Source of the DNA: Leptasterias polaris
Lineage: Eukaryota > Echinodermata > Asteroidea > Forcipulatida > Asteriidae
Length of the DNA stretch: 64,000 nucleotides
Direction of reading: 5' to 3'
Assembly: GCA_037783415.1 (NCBI GenBank)
Contig: JAZGTN010000064.1
Span: 124,001-188,000, forward strand
A program made the position numbers and the translations under genes. Positions 34,024 to 45,269 of the stretch are shown here, one piece after another. The notes under the pieces are model-generated. The model saw nothing but the letters and a program-made list of their open reading frames with translations, was not told the origin of the DNA and searched no databases. Positions within the stretch are counted from its first letter, which is position 1, and each line of letters starts with the position of its first letter.

Positions 34024-36918
34024 TTACATAATGATTAAAATAACAATAGCAATATTTGCTATAAATAAGGGTGTTTTCTGAGTATCGTCACCAGTCTGAC
34101 ATTGACTGACCGGAGTCAACATGACATCACTTGTTGAACTTGAAGTGGTGTTCGTCTCTGTGATGCCTGCGGCATGGTACTTCAAGAAGCACTCCCCTGG
34201 GCAAAGGTTGACGCCACAAACTGGACAGCCTCTCCTGGTTGTTTTTGGCAGCCCTGACTTGGTTGTGATGTTTTGTTGCCTGCACCATCTGCACCATCTT
34301 GCATTTTTGGCAGGCATCTTGGTGGAGTAGTGGCCTGCACTGTTGTGGGCTGGTACTGGTAGTGAGCCACTGGACTGCCGTGGGGTGGTGCCTTTGGAGT
34401 AGCCCTGGATCAGGTTAGTCGCCACTTCAAGGACAAACTTGGCATGGGTCATCTTAGGGGGATGGTCTGGTTCTGTACTTTCACTGTCGCTGTCAATGGC
34501 TGGGTGGTGATGCTTATACGACAGCCAAGCGTTGACTCTTGCGATGTCGATGAGGAAGTACAGAATGGAACGCTACCACAATTGAGACTTCCGAGCACAG
34601 ATTTGTGTGATAGGATCGCAGCTGATCTCCCCTGTCCACGCCGCCCATTGACTTAGTATAATCCACAGCTTGACAAGGAGCAGGGATGGTGGTGTGCAGC
34701 GTTGTAGCCACGCCGGTCGGCGCCGGTCGGGTGTAACCGGCATTTGCTATTGCCGACCGCCACACAGACTAGATGAACATCCTACCGACCGGCACAAAAT
34801 GCAACAAAGTTACAATAAAATGAACTACCTCTTTTACACAGTCGATCAGTTTGAACGGTAAACTTGTTTTTCCCCAGTTGTCAATGATTAAATAAAACAC
34901 ATTTTCAACCCAAAGGAAGCCGACAGTTGGATGTCCTTTTCTTTAATGTTAGCCCCAGACAGCTGGACACTATCCAGACATGTCAGGGAGAATGATTGAC
35001 CCTCCAATTGAGACCCAATTACTCTTATCTATAATCCTCTGCAGTTTGTTACACAATTGTTTTAGTTTGCAATACTCTTGCTTGTGCGTGGTGTCTTTGT
35101 AGCTAATCCTCTACAGTTGTTATACAATTGTTTTACTTTGTAATACTCTTGCTTTACTCCAAAGCGAGCCGCGTGCGTGGTGTCTGTGTGGTGTTGTGAC
35201 CTGGTTTTGTGACTCTTCGGAGTGGGTTTCGTGTTCTTTTAAACCTGGAAAGTGTGTTGACATCTGCTGGCTTTTAGATTTAATGTTTGTTTTTGAATAA
35301 GATATGATTTATTAACATTTTATTCATGCAAATTGTTCCATCGGGTTTACCACCCATGGGGAAACCCCTGGCCAATTTTCAAAATAGTATTTTTTGGTAA
35401 ATTGCTTTTTTCAGAGTACAACTAATAGTTTATTTATAGCCTTCAGGCCTTTGTTAAAATAACATGTTTGGCCTTTGTGCTCTATCTACTGGCTTTGGAG
35501 CCCTCCAAAAAATGTTTTGCTCCAAGACCAAAGTGGCCTTGCCCTAAAAATGTTGAAGCCTATTGAAACTGTAATGAAGTTTTAAATAACAGATTTACAT
35601 ACCTTAAAATGCATTACAAAAATCATGTCTCAGAAAACCCATACAAATCCATTTTTAAAGCAGTAAAATTAAAAGCTTCGCTCTATTTTGATTGTAAATT
35701 AGCCGGCACTCAAAAAGTTCTAGCTACAACCCTGGTGGTGTGTTTGAGTCGGCCTGTTGCCTCGTCCGCACATTTCCTCTTCAGAGTGTGGGTTGTTGGG
35801 TCTCTCCAGCCCTGATGTCCTGTGGAGAGTAACATCATCACACGGCTGTCCTTTCACACTGTGGCAGTAAGTTGGCCATTCTGCCGGGTATAAAACGTGC
35901 CTCTTGGTGCCCTATTCATACGCTTTACTTTCAGGTTTCCATGTTTTGCTTTGAACTCCATGGGCAGCCCTTTGCTGTTACTTTTGACAGCTCCAGTCAG
36001 GTAGATACGTTTGGCGTGCAACGACCGTGCAAGGCCTACTGATGTGTACAATTTGTCGGTGAATATGTGGTGGTACACATTCAAGTGGTGCTGTGCAACG
36101 GTCATTGCAATGTCCGTCATCTTGGCTGGTTGCTCGTCATGAGGGTGTATCATAAAGTTCAGGAAGTAGCCGGTTGATGACTCTGCCAGAGCATAGATTT
36201 TAAAGCCAGCGCGAATCGGCTTCAATGGCATAAAGAATTTTCTTACGCTGGCTTTAAAACCTCTGTAACGTATCATTGCTTCGTCTATGGCCAGTTCACG
36301 GTTGGCTCGATAGTTCTTGAGGCACCGTCTTCTAATCTTGTCCCACAAAGGCCGGAGGGGGTAGAGTGGATTTCTTTTCTTTGTGAGGTACCGATGGGCC
36401 TTGTCGCGGATGAGTTCGGGGTCTTTGGCTGGGTCATTACAGGCAATATGTTGGTTGAGAAGGTCAAAGCGATTCCGTTTCATTGTTGTAGAGATGAGTT
36501 TGTTTTGAAGCCCCGGATGAGTTGACCAGTAGTGCTTGTAGTCGTTGATTTTGACAAGGCCCATAAGTATATGAATGCCAAACCACGCTTTCACTTCATG
36601 TATGGTCGTTTGAAACTTGTGGCTTGAAGTCAGATTGACATTCGTCCATTTCATCACCATCTGGAGGAGGGAGAGAGGGAAAAACTTCAGGAAGTAGTTG
36701 ATGGGGGACTTCTTCTTCTTGAAAGTTGGTCCGCATGGCTTTTTTCCCTTGAAATCTCTGATGGTGATATTTTCAAGGGTCCTTGTCCAGCCTTCCTCGT
36801 CTAGAGCATGATCATCTTGGTACACAGATGGAGGGTCTGGGTCATTGTCCGAGTCTGGCTCATTGAAGGTCTTCTTTCTTGGTGCCCTATCGATAGTTCT
36901 TGAGGGTGTATCATCCAC
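34024..36918 (-). pseudogene. piggyBac transposase, inactivated
   Basis: Starts at ATG 36918 with an acidic N-terminus, then the DDE_Tnp_1_7 domain: WFGIHILMGLVKINDYKHYW, then ELAIDEAMIRYRG (first catalytic Asp), HIFTDKLYTSVGLA (second Asp) and MGGVDRGDQLRSYH (third). The C-terminal Cys-rich finger is present: WCRWC, then GCPVCGVNLCPGECFLKYH. Damage: a stop replaces Trp in the V-KDSR motif (TGA at 35854-35856), a hAT element interrupts the gene (34697-35734), the frame shifts after RSYHTNLC, and a TAG replaces a second Trp shortly after. The cut-and-paste enzyme is therefore dead, although the catalytic aspartates and the finger survive. Confidence 0.92.
34697..35734. mobile_element. hAT-type element, 1038 bp, nested in piggyBac transposase
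   Basis: Ends are CAGCGTTGTAGCCACG and, reversed, CAGGGTTGTAGCTAGA. The 8-bp target duplication is GTGGTGTG at 34689-34696 and 35735-35742, exact. The transposase frame is preserved across the site if the insertion and one duplicate are removed. Both ends hold GCCGGC/CGCCGGTCGG motifs. No transposase ORF, so it was mobilised in trans. Confidence 0.92.
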
Positions 36919-37178
36919 TAAAAAAGATCCCCCCCCAAAAAAAAAAGGGCAATGATGGCAGTTATATTGGAACCACCAGGTGTGGTACCAACTCCCTGTT
37001 TTCTAGGGTAGAGCAAAAGTAATTTGCAACTGTGCTGAGCCCACCCCCCAAAAAAAAAAAGTTTGCACACAAAGTAATTGTTGGGTATTGATTGATTTGG
37101 TACTGGAGGGCTAACATAGTCAAACTACACACAGGCCCTAAAGTACCCACTCAATCATAGTCCAACAGCACAGGACCG

Positions 37179-37478
37179 TTGGAGTATGATGGGTTGTGTA
37201 CTGTTCCAATAAGTAAACTGTTGGAGTATGATGGGTTGTGTACTGTTCCAATAAGTAAACTGTTGGAGTATGATGGGTTGTGTACTGTTCCAATAAGTAA
37301 ACTGTTGGAGTATGATGGGTTGTGTACTGTTCCAATAAGTAAACTGTTGGAGTATGATGGGTTGTGTACTGTTCCAATAAGTAAACTGTTGGAGTATGAT
37401 GGGTTGTGTACTGTTCCAATAAGTAAACTGTTGGAGTATGATGGGTTGTGTACTGTTCCAATAAGTAAACTGTTGGAG
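37179..37478. repeat. 42-bp tandem repeat near right piggyBac end
   Basis: Seven nearly identical units of GTTGGAGTATGATGGGTTGT, then GTACTGTTCCAATAAGTAAACT. The unit is a multiple of three, so all frames stay open for ~110 codons; these are not genes. The array lies 46 bp inside the right terminal repeat and shares GTTGGA with the left-end repeat. Confidence 0.92.
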
Positions 37479-37528
37479 TACATGTATGTGGAAGCTTTTG
37501 GTAGAAACGCTTAGGGGGTTAGGGTTAA

Positions 37529-38982
37529 GGAAAAAAAGTAAACACATAAATGTAAGCTGGGACAATTTTATTAGACACAGGCATTAAAAAAACACACCAA
37601 AATATACTGGAGGGAAAATCAACTTCTGGGCAACCGGACGGCAAATTAACAGAATAATTTGCTTGAGGAGTTAAAACATAATTTTTAAGAATATCTCCAG
37701 CCCAAACAATGTTTTTGTTATACAACTGTACAAAAACATGTCAATGGAATCTACGGTAATAACCTATGTACTTTGCTTTCAACCTTGATTTCTCAAGCAA
37801 GTAAAGATACACAAATGACATTTTTGCTGTTGAAACGTAAGTTCTGAGTCATCATCACTTGTCCGTTCCGATACTGCGCTCGCCTCAGAAATATTACAAA
37901 TATACCCCAATGTTCTTACGTTCACTGGTGTATAAATTATATTTAGTTTTTCATGTGGAACATCCACTGCCTGGCAGCAGAGAAATGAAAATAGTCTTGC
38001 TTTTGGTTAATAGCTGGTTTAACTTGCTGAGTAGAAACCCAGGACTGAAAGAAACATTGCAAAACAGCTTTCAGGCATGGACATTATTTGAATGGTCAAA
38101 AAACAGACATGTCTGAGTATTTGTAGGGACAAAAAGTTAATTCACAAAAAAGGTAATTGTAAATACCTACCGAGAAGAAAAAAATATATAAAAACACAGT
38201 GCCATCAGATTATTTTCAAGCATGCACTATTCTTGAAAAAACTTTAAATGACAGCTGGAGAAAATTTATCCAGAATGTTTTTCCAATAATTGTTTTCCCT
38301 TGCATGACGACATCCCGAAAGTACGATCGTCTTCCAGATATATTTTATACTGGGATGACGACACTCTGAAAGTATGATGTCGTCTTCCAGAGAAAATTTA
38401 TCCTTAGTAAGTCGACAGCCTAAAAGTAGGATGTCTCCTTGATATATTTTATCTAAGTATGATGCCATCTTTGTGGAGCTCTGGAATTGCCGCAAACCTT
38501 TCATTTAATTTAATTTCATTTTATTAACATCACATTTCGTGGCCCACAGGCCAAATTGGATGTGATTTACAATCAGTAATTAGCAATAAATACAATGTAG
38601 TGAAAACTTTAAGAAAATTAAAAGTATTATTAAAAACCTGTTGAGATCCAAAGATAATTTACTGCAGGACAGCGGCGTAGCCAGGAATTTTTCGGTGGGG
38701 GGGGGGGGGGGGGGGGGGGCACAGGTTCCAAGTGGGGGGGGGGGGGGGGCAGGGAGAATGGGTTTGTCAGTGGTGGGGGTCATGTACTCCTAGAAATATG
38801 ACTGAGAATCCTCGCCTTCTGGCAACAATATGGCTGCCGCTGTAATTTATAAATGGTATGCTGCGCGCTACGCTGTAGCGATAACCAACAGTTCATGTAC
38901 AGAACATTGGTTATTGTCGACCAGCGTTTAATGGCATGTCAATAAAAAAAATAAAGTAAAGTAACAAAATCCTAAAAGAGGC
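37529..38982. other. No gene; imperfect tandem repeats and poly-G tracts
   Basis: 38240-38480 holds four or five diverged units of about 60 bp with TATGATGTCGTCTTCCAG and AAATTTATCC. 38505-38620 resembles a LINE 3' UTR (GTGGCCCACAGGCCAAATTG). At 38674 GGCGTAGCCAGGAATTTT precedes two uninterrupted G runs, 23 G at 38697-38719 and 16 G at 38734-38749. Confidence 0.6.
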
Positions 38983-40085
38983 CCAAACAGAACAAATCAA
39001 CCACACTTTACTCAATATGTTGGGAACGCTTTGAGACAAAACAGAAGAAGAACTGGAAACAATATGTTGGTACTTATGACACTCGCAATTACAACTCTAC
39101 CAGGAAATGACTCAATGGGATACGCTCCCTTATGTTTGATGTTCAGAAGGCACCCTAATCTGCCAATTGATCTCATGTTTGGCATTAAGACAGACAAAGA
39201 ACATTGAGTTAAACGCCACTCCAGACCAATTCATCCAAGAACTTCGAAAAAACTCAAAACGTCTCAGGCAGATGCCGAAATGATAATGCGGTAAAGTAAG
39301 AACCTTTTCTTATTTTCAGTCACAGACACAAATTGCTGCGGCCGACTCGCTTTTCATTTCACAACAAATATTACAAGAAAAAAATACCCCAAAACACCTG
39401 GGGTCTATTTGTCGATAATCTGACCCCGAGTAAGGCATGGACCGGTGAAAAAAGGAATGTTAACATTGTAGACCCCCTTGGAAAAGTGTTTACATGTGTA
39501 CGAAAACACAGCCTGAAACTAAAACCTTCCAAGTGCCATCTAAGTAAACAAGAAGTAAAATTCTTAGGCCAAATTGTCTCTGCAAAGGGTATTTCTACCG
39601 ATCCAGAGAAAATTTCACAGGTCAAAAACTGGAAAGTACCAACCAATCGCAAAGAACTTCAAAGTGTTTTAGGCTTCACCGGCTATCACAGACGTTTTAT
39701 CAAGGGCTACTCAAACATCGTTGCAACCCTTTATCAATTGACTACCAGTCATCCCTCCTCCTCCCCAATTTGTTTGGACCCAAGAATGCCAGCAGGCAAT
39801 GGATGTCTTGAAGAAACACTTAACTTCTGCTGAAACAGTTGCAAAGATTCTATGAAAAGACTTCATCCAGCATTACAGCTTCCCCGTCTGGATACATGCA
39901 GATCAAGGTTGCAATTTTGAAAGTACAATCAGAGAACTTTGTGCAACTTGTGGAATTAAGAAAAGCCGTACAACTGTACAACGCCTTATCACCCGCAATG
40001 CAATGGCCAAACAGAACAAATCAACCACACTTTACAAGCCCTTTTAAGGTCCAAAGAAGCCCTCATGCCAATGCCTGTATGTCTC
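38983..40085 (+). pseudogene. Permuted Ty3/Gypsy retrotransposon fragment
   Basis: Three blocks occur out of order. 38983-39290 has the C-terminal half of integrase (QTEQINHTLLNMLGTL, later PDQFIQELRKN). 39330-39760 has the reverse transcriptase thumb/connection (LKLKPSKCHLS, VKFLGQIVSAKGI, LGFTGYHRRFIKGYSNI). 39870-40034 has the integrase core (ADQGCNFES, IRELC, GIKKSRTT). Frames shift within and between blocks. A 28-bp stretch (38983-39010) is repeated exactly at 40007-40034, where the integrase core would run on into the first block. No LTR is seen. Confidence 0.78.
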
Positions 40086-40089
40086 TGAA

Positions 40090-41121
40090 TATTAAAGCTA
40101 CAATATTCATATCTGGGCATCTAATGTATGATAGATCAAGACACGGGCAACATTTGAAAAGTTAACGCCAAATTCACATGACCTTTACTTCCGGTCGTAC
40201 CGGAAGGTCAAAGTTTGCCTTTGTGCAATTCTTCAAAAAACAATTCCCGGCAAAAATATTAACTTCTTTTTATCTGATCAACTTCAAATTTAAACCATGT
40301 TAGGACCTTGATAAAACCTCCATTATGCAGTTGTGACGTCATGATGACGTCATCAGGTGTCAAATTACAAGGTTGTAAACATTAACAATTTTAATCTTTA
40401 AAATTCTATATCAAATCAAGAATATGAGAACGTCAGTTGCTTTTTGCGGGATTATATAGAGGTATTATAGGTCTTCATTTTTCATTGTGTGCAAGACATG
40501 ACATGACCTCTACTTCCGGTCGAAACCGGAAGTGCCTTGTAATTTAAAAGTGGCAAATTTTTTCAAGTTAATTGTTTTCAACAATGTTTTAATCTAGCAA
40601 GGGTCTGGTTTACAAAAGTTGGACCGGTGACGTCATAACATCTAAAAGCGCCCTCTAGCGGCAGGTTAAAAATATACCAAAATACACTTTTACTAGATGT
40701 CTGTGGCGAACTTTATGACATAATGACCTTCATGCAGACAACATGTGTGGAGTTTTAGATTGATGACGTCATCATGTGTCACGTGGTATTGACTTTAAGT
40801 TTTACTTTTTGAAGCCTTGCATCTCAAAAACCACAAGTTTGACTGAGTTGAAACTTGGCATATAGATAGACATTGATAATGACTACGTAAATCTAAAGTG
40901 ACGACACAATGACATCACCAAAATAATTTTTACAAATTTTTGAAATTTTGACCAATTATTACGTATCTGAGTGCAAAGCAAGCTATAGTCCAACTTTATT
41001 TTGAGAAAAATAAACGAAACTCATCACGATACCAACCGCATGTATTGAAAAACGACTCATCATTCCCCCACCACCGGAACCGAACACCTCGAGTTTGTGG
41101 TAACAAACTCTGAATCTCTAG
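40090..41121 (+). mobile_element. Helitron-like copy 5, head missing
   Basis: Starts with the block GGGCAACATTTGAAAAGTTA also present at 59.11 and 61.87 kb. It has TTCCGGTCGTACCGGAA, GTGACGTCATGATGACGTCA (40.33 kb) and ends with CGAACACCTC, the hairpin GAGTTTGTGGTAACAAACTC (41091-41110), seven bases and CTAG (41118-41121). GCGCCCTCTAGCGG at 40.65 kb is CTCF-like. Its 5' end joins the Ty3 fragment. Confidence 0.72.
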
Positions 41122-41729
41122 TTTATTTTTGTTTTAAAATAACAACTCTCAGTGTCCATTTTTAGGAAATAACTTTTATTAATATGAAATTAATGTTAGA
41201 TACCCAGGATGTGCCGTCAAAATAACGCTTAGGCTTAATGTAATGTCAGTCACAAGTAACAACGAATTTTACCATAAAAGCATACATGATAGCAATGAAA
41301 ATCTGCCCTTCATAATTTTCTTAGTATGGGTTCTGGGTTGTGCAATAATGTTATCAAGTGGGCAAATAATTCTGTCAGTCACACGTATAATGTCAGTCAT
41401 GACATGGTAATGTCAGTCACGTAATTACATGACTCAATGGAAGACATTTTGAACAGTGGATGGACTGATAACTTGTCTACACAAAATGCAACTTAAAGAA
41501 GCTCATGTAATCTTGAAACAATGCTCTTGGATCCACCATAATTTGTATTTTTACGCCACCATCATCCATCTTTTACAGGTATGTGGATAACATGGATTTT
41601 TTATAAAATGTACCCCATTTAAGGCACATTATTCATCATGAGTATTTTCTTTTGATTGAAGTAAAATTAATTTTGGAAGATTTTTTCTTTTTAAATAGGG
41701 GATACATTACAAGAGTCTCACACTACACA

Positions 41730-42215
41730 AGTTTTACAAGAGTAAGGAGGATGCTAAAGACTGCAGCAGAGATTGTATGAGGCATACATGTACAAGGAAA
41801 AAAATGCAGAGGAACAAAGAAAAACAAGGTAAACAAAAAGAGGAGAAGTTATCTTCATGTAAGAATGATCAGAAGAAACTCTGGACAGAGAGGCTACATC
41901 ATCAAAATAGAGAGAGGGTTTCAAGGTGTCGCAATCTGAAGAAGCAGATAGCAGCACAATCATATGATCCATCCCCGTAAAAGTCACCATTCAATAGAGC
42001 ATTAAGCTTTCAGATTAAGTCACAGTAAGCAGAGCAAATACAGAGCATTGCCATCTACATGTATGTACACCAAGAAGGCAAAAGGCTGTGTGCCATGCTG
42101 TGATTCGTAGGTTTATGGAAGCACGGCCATCTCAATCTGTGTCACCAGTTTCTTCAATAAAAACTTCCTCCAGAATTCCTAATGACAAAAAAGTCGGCTT
42201 AAATGTAGCATTTTG
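41730..42215 (+). pseudogene. Charged Lys/Arg-rich coding remnant
   Basis: A plus-strand frame reads MRHTCTRKKMQRNKEKQGKQ and on to NRERVSRCRNLKKQIAAQS; upstream, in the same style, CSRDC. The composition (Lys, Arg, Glu, Gln, with little hydrophobic content) resembles the N-terminal basic regions of some transposon proteins. I cannot assign a family and chance cannot be excluded. Confidence 0.25.
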
Positions 42216-42341
42216 TATATTTTACTTATTTTATAACATTAAATGCATGTTTCAACCTTTAAACATCTAAAAATTATAATTATTCCTTTAAATATAGCAT
42301 AAACAGTTAATTGATACTTATAATTTTTGAGTTAAATTGTT

Positions 42342-43921
42342 AGCTGTTCCGACGTGTTAGTCGGAACAGCTATTGTTTTCGTCCAGATTTTTATATATTT
42401 TTTTTATTATTATTCTTTCTTTCCCTAAAATCGTATTGACTTAACCTGTGTCTCTTTCAAAAGCCATTTGTCCCTCTTAGAATTATCAAAATTAGACAAA
42501 TCATATACCATTGTAGCTTACATGTGTATGCCTTGAATAAACGTATAGATGTAATTAGCTTACAATTCTTAATTAATTATTCATGTGACAGCGGTGTGAA
42601 TATTTAATTAGCCAATCTTGTTACCACCATATCTCTAGAAGTACACATCTGATTCTCAAACTTTTTTCAGTTATGGAATTGACATCTACAATACAAGTAT
42701 TGTAGATGTCAATTCCGGTCTAACATTTTTCGTCACGTCATTATGACGTCATTTGTAGGCATATTTTCTTTTTGTGTACAAAAAAAATTGTTTTAGAAAC
42801 GTTTAGGTGGTTCAAAACACAAACCGTGGCTACAACGCTGTGCTTATTTGATTAGGTTCAGTCACCTACAATTGATCAGTTAGCCTGGAATATGGTTCGC
42901 GAATTGTGAAAGCCTGTCAAGAATGGGACTTACATGTATCTCAGTTCGCCCAGAAGTAATCCTTAGATATTATTGACAAACAATCTTAATTAATTATTCA
43001 CGTGACAGCGGTATGAATATTTAATTAGCCAAACTTGTTTCTGTCATATCTCAAGAAGTTTACATGTACATCCGATCCTCAAACTTTTTTCAGTTATGGA
43101 CTTGACTTGTCTTGTATTGTAGATGTTAGTTCTGGCCTAACATTACCCATCAGCCGCTACCCGTCACGTCATCATGACTCATACATCACTTTTTGTGCTA
43201 CAAATGTAGTATTTTGCTGGTAAAAATGCAATATTTTTCAAATAAATTAAATTTGAATAAGTTGAAAATCATTGTGTTCATCATCAAATTTGTTAGTACT
43301 AAAAACATATTTTTTTTACTGTGACGTCATCAGGTGTCAAATTACGGTAATTCAAAGTTTATTACTCAAAAAATCATATCTCCTGAACCAAAAGTCATAA
43401 AATTGTAATGTTTGTTTTGTATGGTAACCTTTAACAATTGCGAAATTTTCTTAACCAAGATGACCCCACTTTGACCTTTACATGTACTTCCGGTCCAAAC
43501 AGGAAGTTCAAATATTGAAAACATATCTCCCGAACCAAATGTCATAAATTTGAAATGTTTGTGTTGTTGCTTTAGAACACTTGCGACATTTTGTTCAAAA
43601 CAATGACCTTACTTTGACCTTTATTTCCGGTCTAAACAGGAAGCTCAAAACTTGAGATAATCATATCTCCTGAACCACATGTCATAAAGTTGTAATGTAT
43701 GTGTTGTATTGTAGCTTGCAACACTTGCGACATTTTTTTTTTTTTAAATGACCTTAATTTGACCTTTACTTCCGGTCTAAACAGGAAGCTCAAACATTGA
43801 GATAATCCTGAACCACATGTCATAAGGTCGTAATGTTTGTGACTTCTTGCAGCCTAGAAGGCTCGAAATTAACAAAAATTACTGGAACAGCTCTGTGATT
43901 GTTCACAATCACTATCTCTAG
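42342..43921 (+). mobile_element. Helitron-like copy 6, complete, 1.58 kb
   Basis: Head palindrome AGCTGTTCCGAC-GTGTTA-GTCGGAACAGCT (42342-42371). The body repeats the ACGTCATTATGACGT palindrome (42.74 kb), a second copy-like block from 42.97 kb and four ~120-bp units with CTTCCGGTCTAAACAGGAAG and ATATCTCCTGAACCACATGT. The tail has GGAACAGCTCTGTGATTG, hairpin GTGATTGTTCACAATCAC (43895-43912), five bases, then CTAG (43918-43921). No ORF. This is the cleanest full-length member. Confidence 0.78.
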
Positions 43922-44009
43922 TTGTTACTGTTATTACAGCAGGTGTTATAAATGCGTAATGTCAGTCACGGTAATGTCAGTCACGGTAATGTCAGTCACG
44001 GATGGAAAA

Positions 44010-44545
44010 TGCTCAATAGTTGTGCATCATGCCTTGATCACATCCCGGTTGGACAATGGTAACTCATTGCTTTATTTATCACACATCACAATGTTTCCTG
44101 ATGAAGATACAACATGCCCAGAATTATGCAGCTACACGTGTTCTTTCCAAGGGGAAGGACATTTGACCATATTACTCCAACACTTGAGGCATTGCATTGG
44201 TTACCCATAAAACAAAACAAAGAACCAATTACAACACCTAAAAACCTACTGTTTACTTAGAAAGTACTTCATGGTCTAGCCACAGTGATGTACATATCCT
44301 CAGCACAATCTCAGATCATCAATCAAACTACTTTTGAACATTCCCAGATCTCATTCTTTATCAGGTGATAGAAACTTTGTTTCATGTGCACCAAAGCTGT
44401 ATGGAATGATCTCCCCTATCAACAACGTACACTTGACTTCTTACAGATCTTCAAAAGCCAGCTTAAGACTCGTCTCTTTAAATCTTCTTACATTTAGTCC
44501 ATTGCACTTGTCATCTCCACATGAAATTCTGTGAGTTCTTGTGTC
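44010..44545 (+). pseudogene. LINE reverse-transcriptase C-terminal fragment
   Basis: Frames give HALITSRLDNGNSLLYLSH, then CSFQGEGHLTILLQHLRHCI, then IPRSHSLSGDRNFVSCAPKL and WNDLPYQQRT...IFKSQLKTRLF in successive frames. These are the thumb and C-terminal parts of L2/CR1-like LINE proteins (SRLDYCNSLL, LH-LPI, S-GDR-FS--APKLWN-LP). Frameshifts make it dead. A 3' UTR-like stretch follows to about 44.65 kb. Confidence 0.8.
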
Positions 44546-44964
44546 TTAAATTTTACTTCACTAATTGTGTCTCAAAACAGGCAACTAGAATGATGGCGCT
44601 CTGCAAATGCCTGATGATTTATTGAATGATAGGCAGCTTGGAGAACTAATGGGTCACTCACCTACATTCAATGTTGGGTAAGACATTGTGTCAAAGCATG
44701 GGTTAAACAGTAGAATTAACAATTTCCCCAAAGCTAAACACCAGTTTTTCATGTTATATCATCAAAGGAAACCTTTTCACTCTATTTACAAAATTTCTCA
44801 AGAGTACATGTACAGGGTGGATTAGTTTATTGTTAGTTCAAACTTATAGTGTCTAAATTAAATATTTTTCAATCTTAACTGAAATGGTGCTGATAATTTA
44901 AAAGCTTCATGTTTTATAAAAAAAGAAAAATTAGTTAAAAAAATTAGCCTTTTCATTGAAATTT

Positions 44965-45070
44965 GCACATTTAACTTAAATCAACCAGAATTTACTGAAC
45001 CAGGGGACTTACCTTTTGCACATTTAACTTAAATCAACCAGAATTTACTGAACCAGGGGACTTACCTTTT
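44965..45070. repeat. Perfect 53-bp tandem duplication over the exon 2 splice donor
   Basis: GCACATTTAACTTAAATCAA through CTTACCTTTT is repeated without change (44965-45017 and 45018-45070). On the minus strand each copy has AAAAGGTAAGT. The right copy carries the genuine donor and the last bases of exon 2. Confidence 0.97.
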
Positions 45071-45222
45071 GTATTAATTGTTGTAATTGTCTTATTGGCT
45101 CTTGCATCCCAAATACGGATAGTCTTATCACCTGATGCTGTGACAAAAAGCTCTGGATGAAATGGATGCCAACACAATTGGTCAACACTGTCTGTGTGAC
45201 CACGATATGTTGCTTCTCTTGT
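45066..45222 (-). CDS. THOC3: THOC3 coding exon 2
   Basis: Encodes TREATYRGHTDSVDQLCWHP, then the WD40 block LFVTASGDKTIRIWD and ends at NTKG, all strongly conserved in THOC3. The acceptor is ATTATACAG at 45223 and the donor is AAAAG|GTAAGT with GT at 45065-45064. It starts in phase 0 and ends one base into a codon, which the next exon completes as Gly. The donor region lies in a perfect 53-bp tandem duplication, so a second identical donor sits 53 nt downstream (see findings). Confidence 0.95.
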
Positions 45223-45269
45223 CTGTATAATTAAACAAAACAAAGTATAAACAAGAATGGTGTGTTAAC

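Larger units (their letters stand above)
33319..37524 (-). mobile_element. Complete piggyBac transposon, 4.2 kb, TTAA target site
   Basis: TTAA borders both ends (33315-33318 and 37525-37528). The terminal repeats are CCCTAACCACCCCAG on the left and, reversed, CCCTAACCCCCTAAG on the right. The transposase is on the minus strand. Subterminal regions carry tandem repeats: ~50-bp units at 33445-33625 and 42-bp units at 37179-37478. A 1038-bp hAT element sits in the transposase gene. It lies in THOC3 intron 2, antisense to nothing (same strand as THOC3). Confidence 0.9.
41241..43999. repeat. Dispersed 13-bp motif TAATGTCAGTCAC, seven copies
   Basis: Copies start at 41241, 41370 (variant), 41388, 41408, 43957, 43972 and 43987; the last three are tandem with a 15-bp period. 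Helitron-like copy 6 (42342-43921) lies between the two clusters. It looks like a host element with iterated motifs into which copy 6 inserted. Confidence 0.7.

Noticed and set aside
37179..37478. CRISPR-like array
   Set aside because: Units are directly adjacent with no unique spacers, and the window is eukaryotic.
37138..37565. Four overlapping ORFs of 107-136 codons
   Set aside because: They are products of the 42-bp tandem array, open in several frames on both strands.
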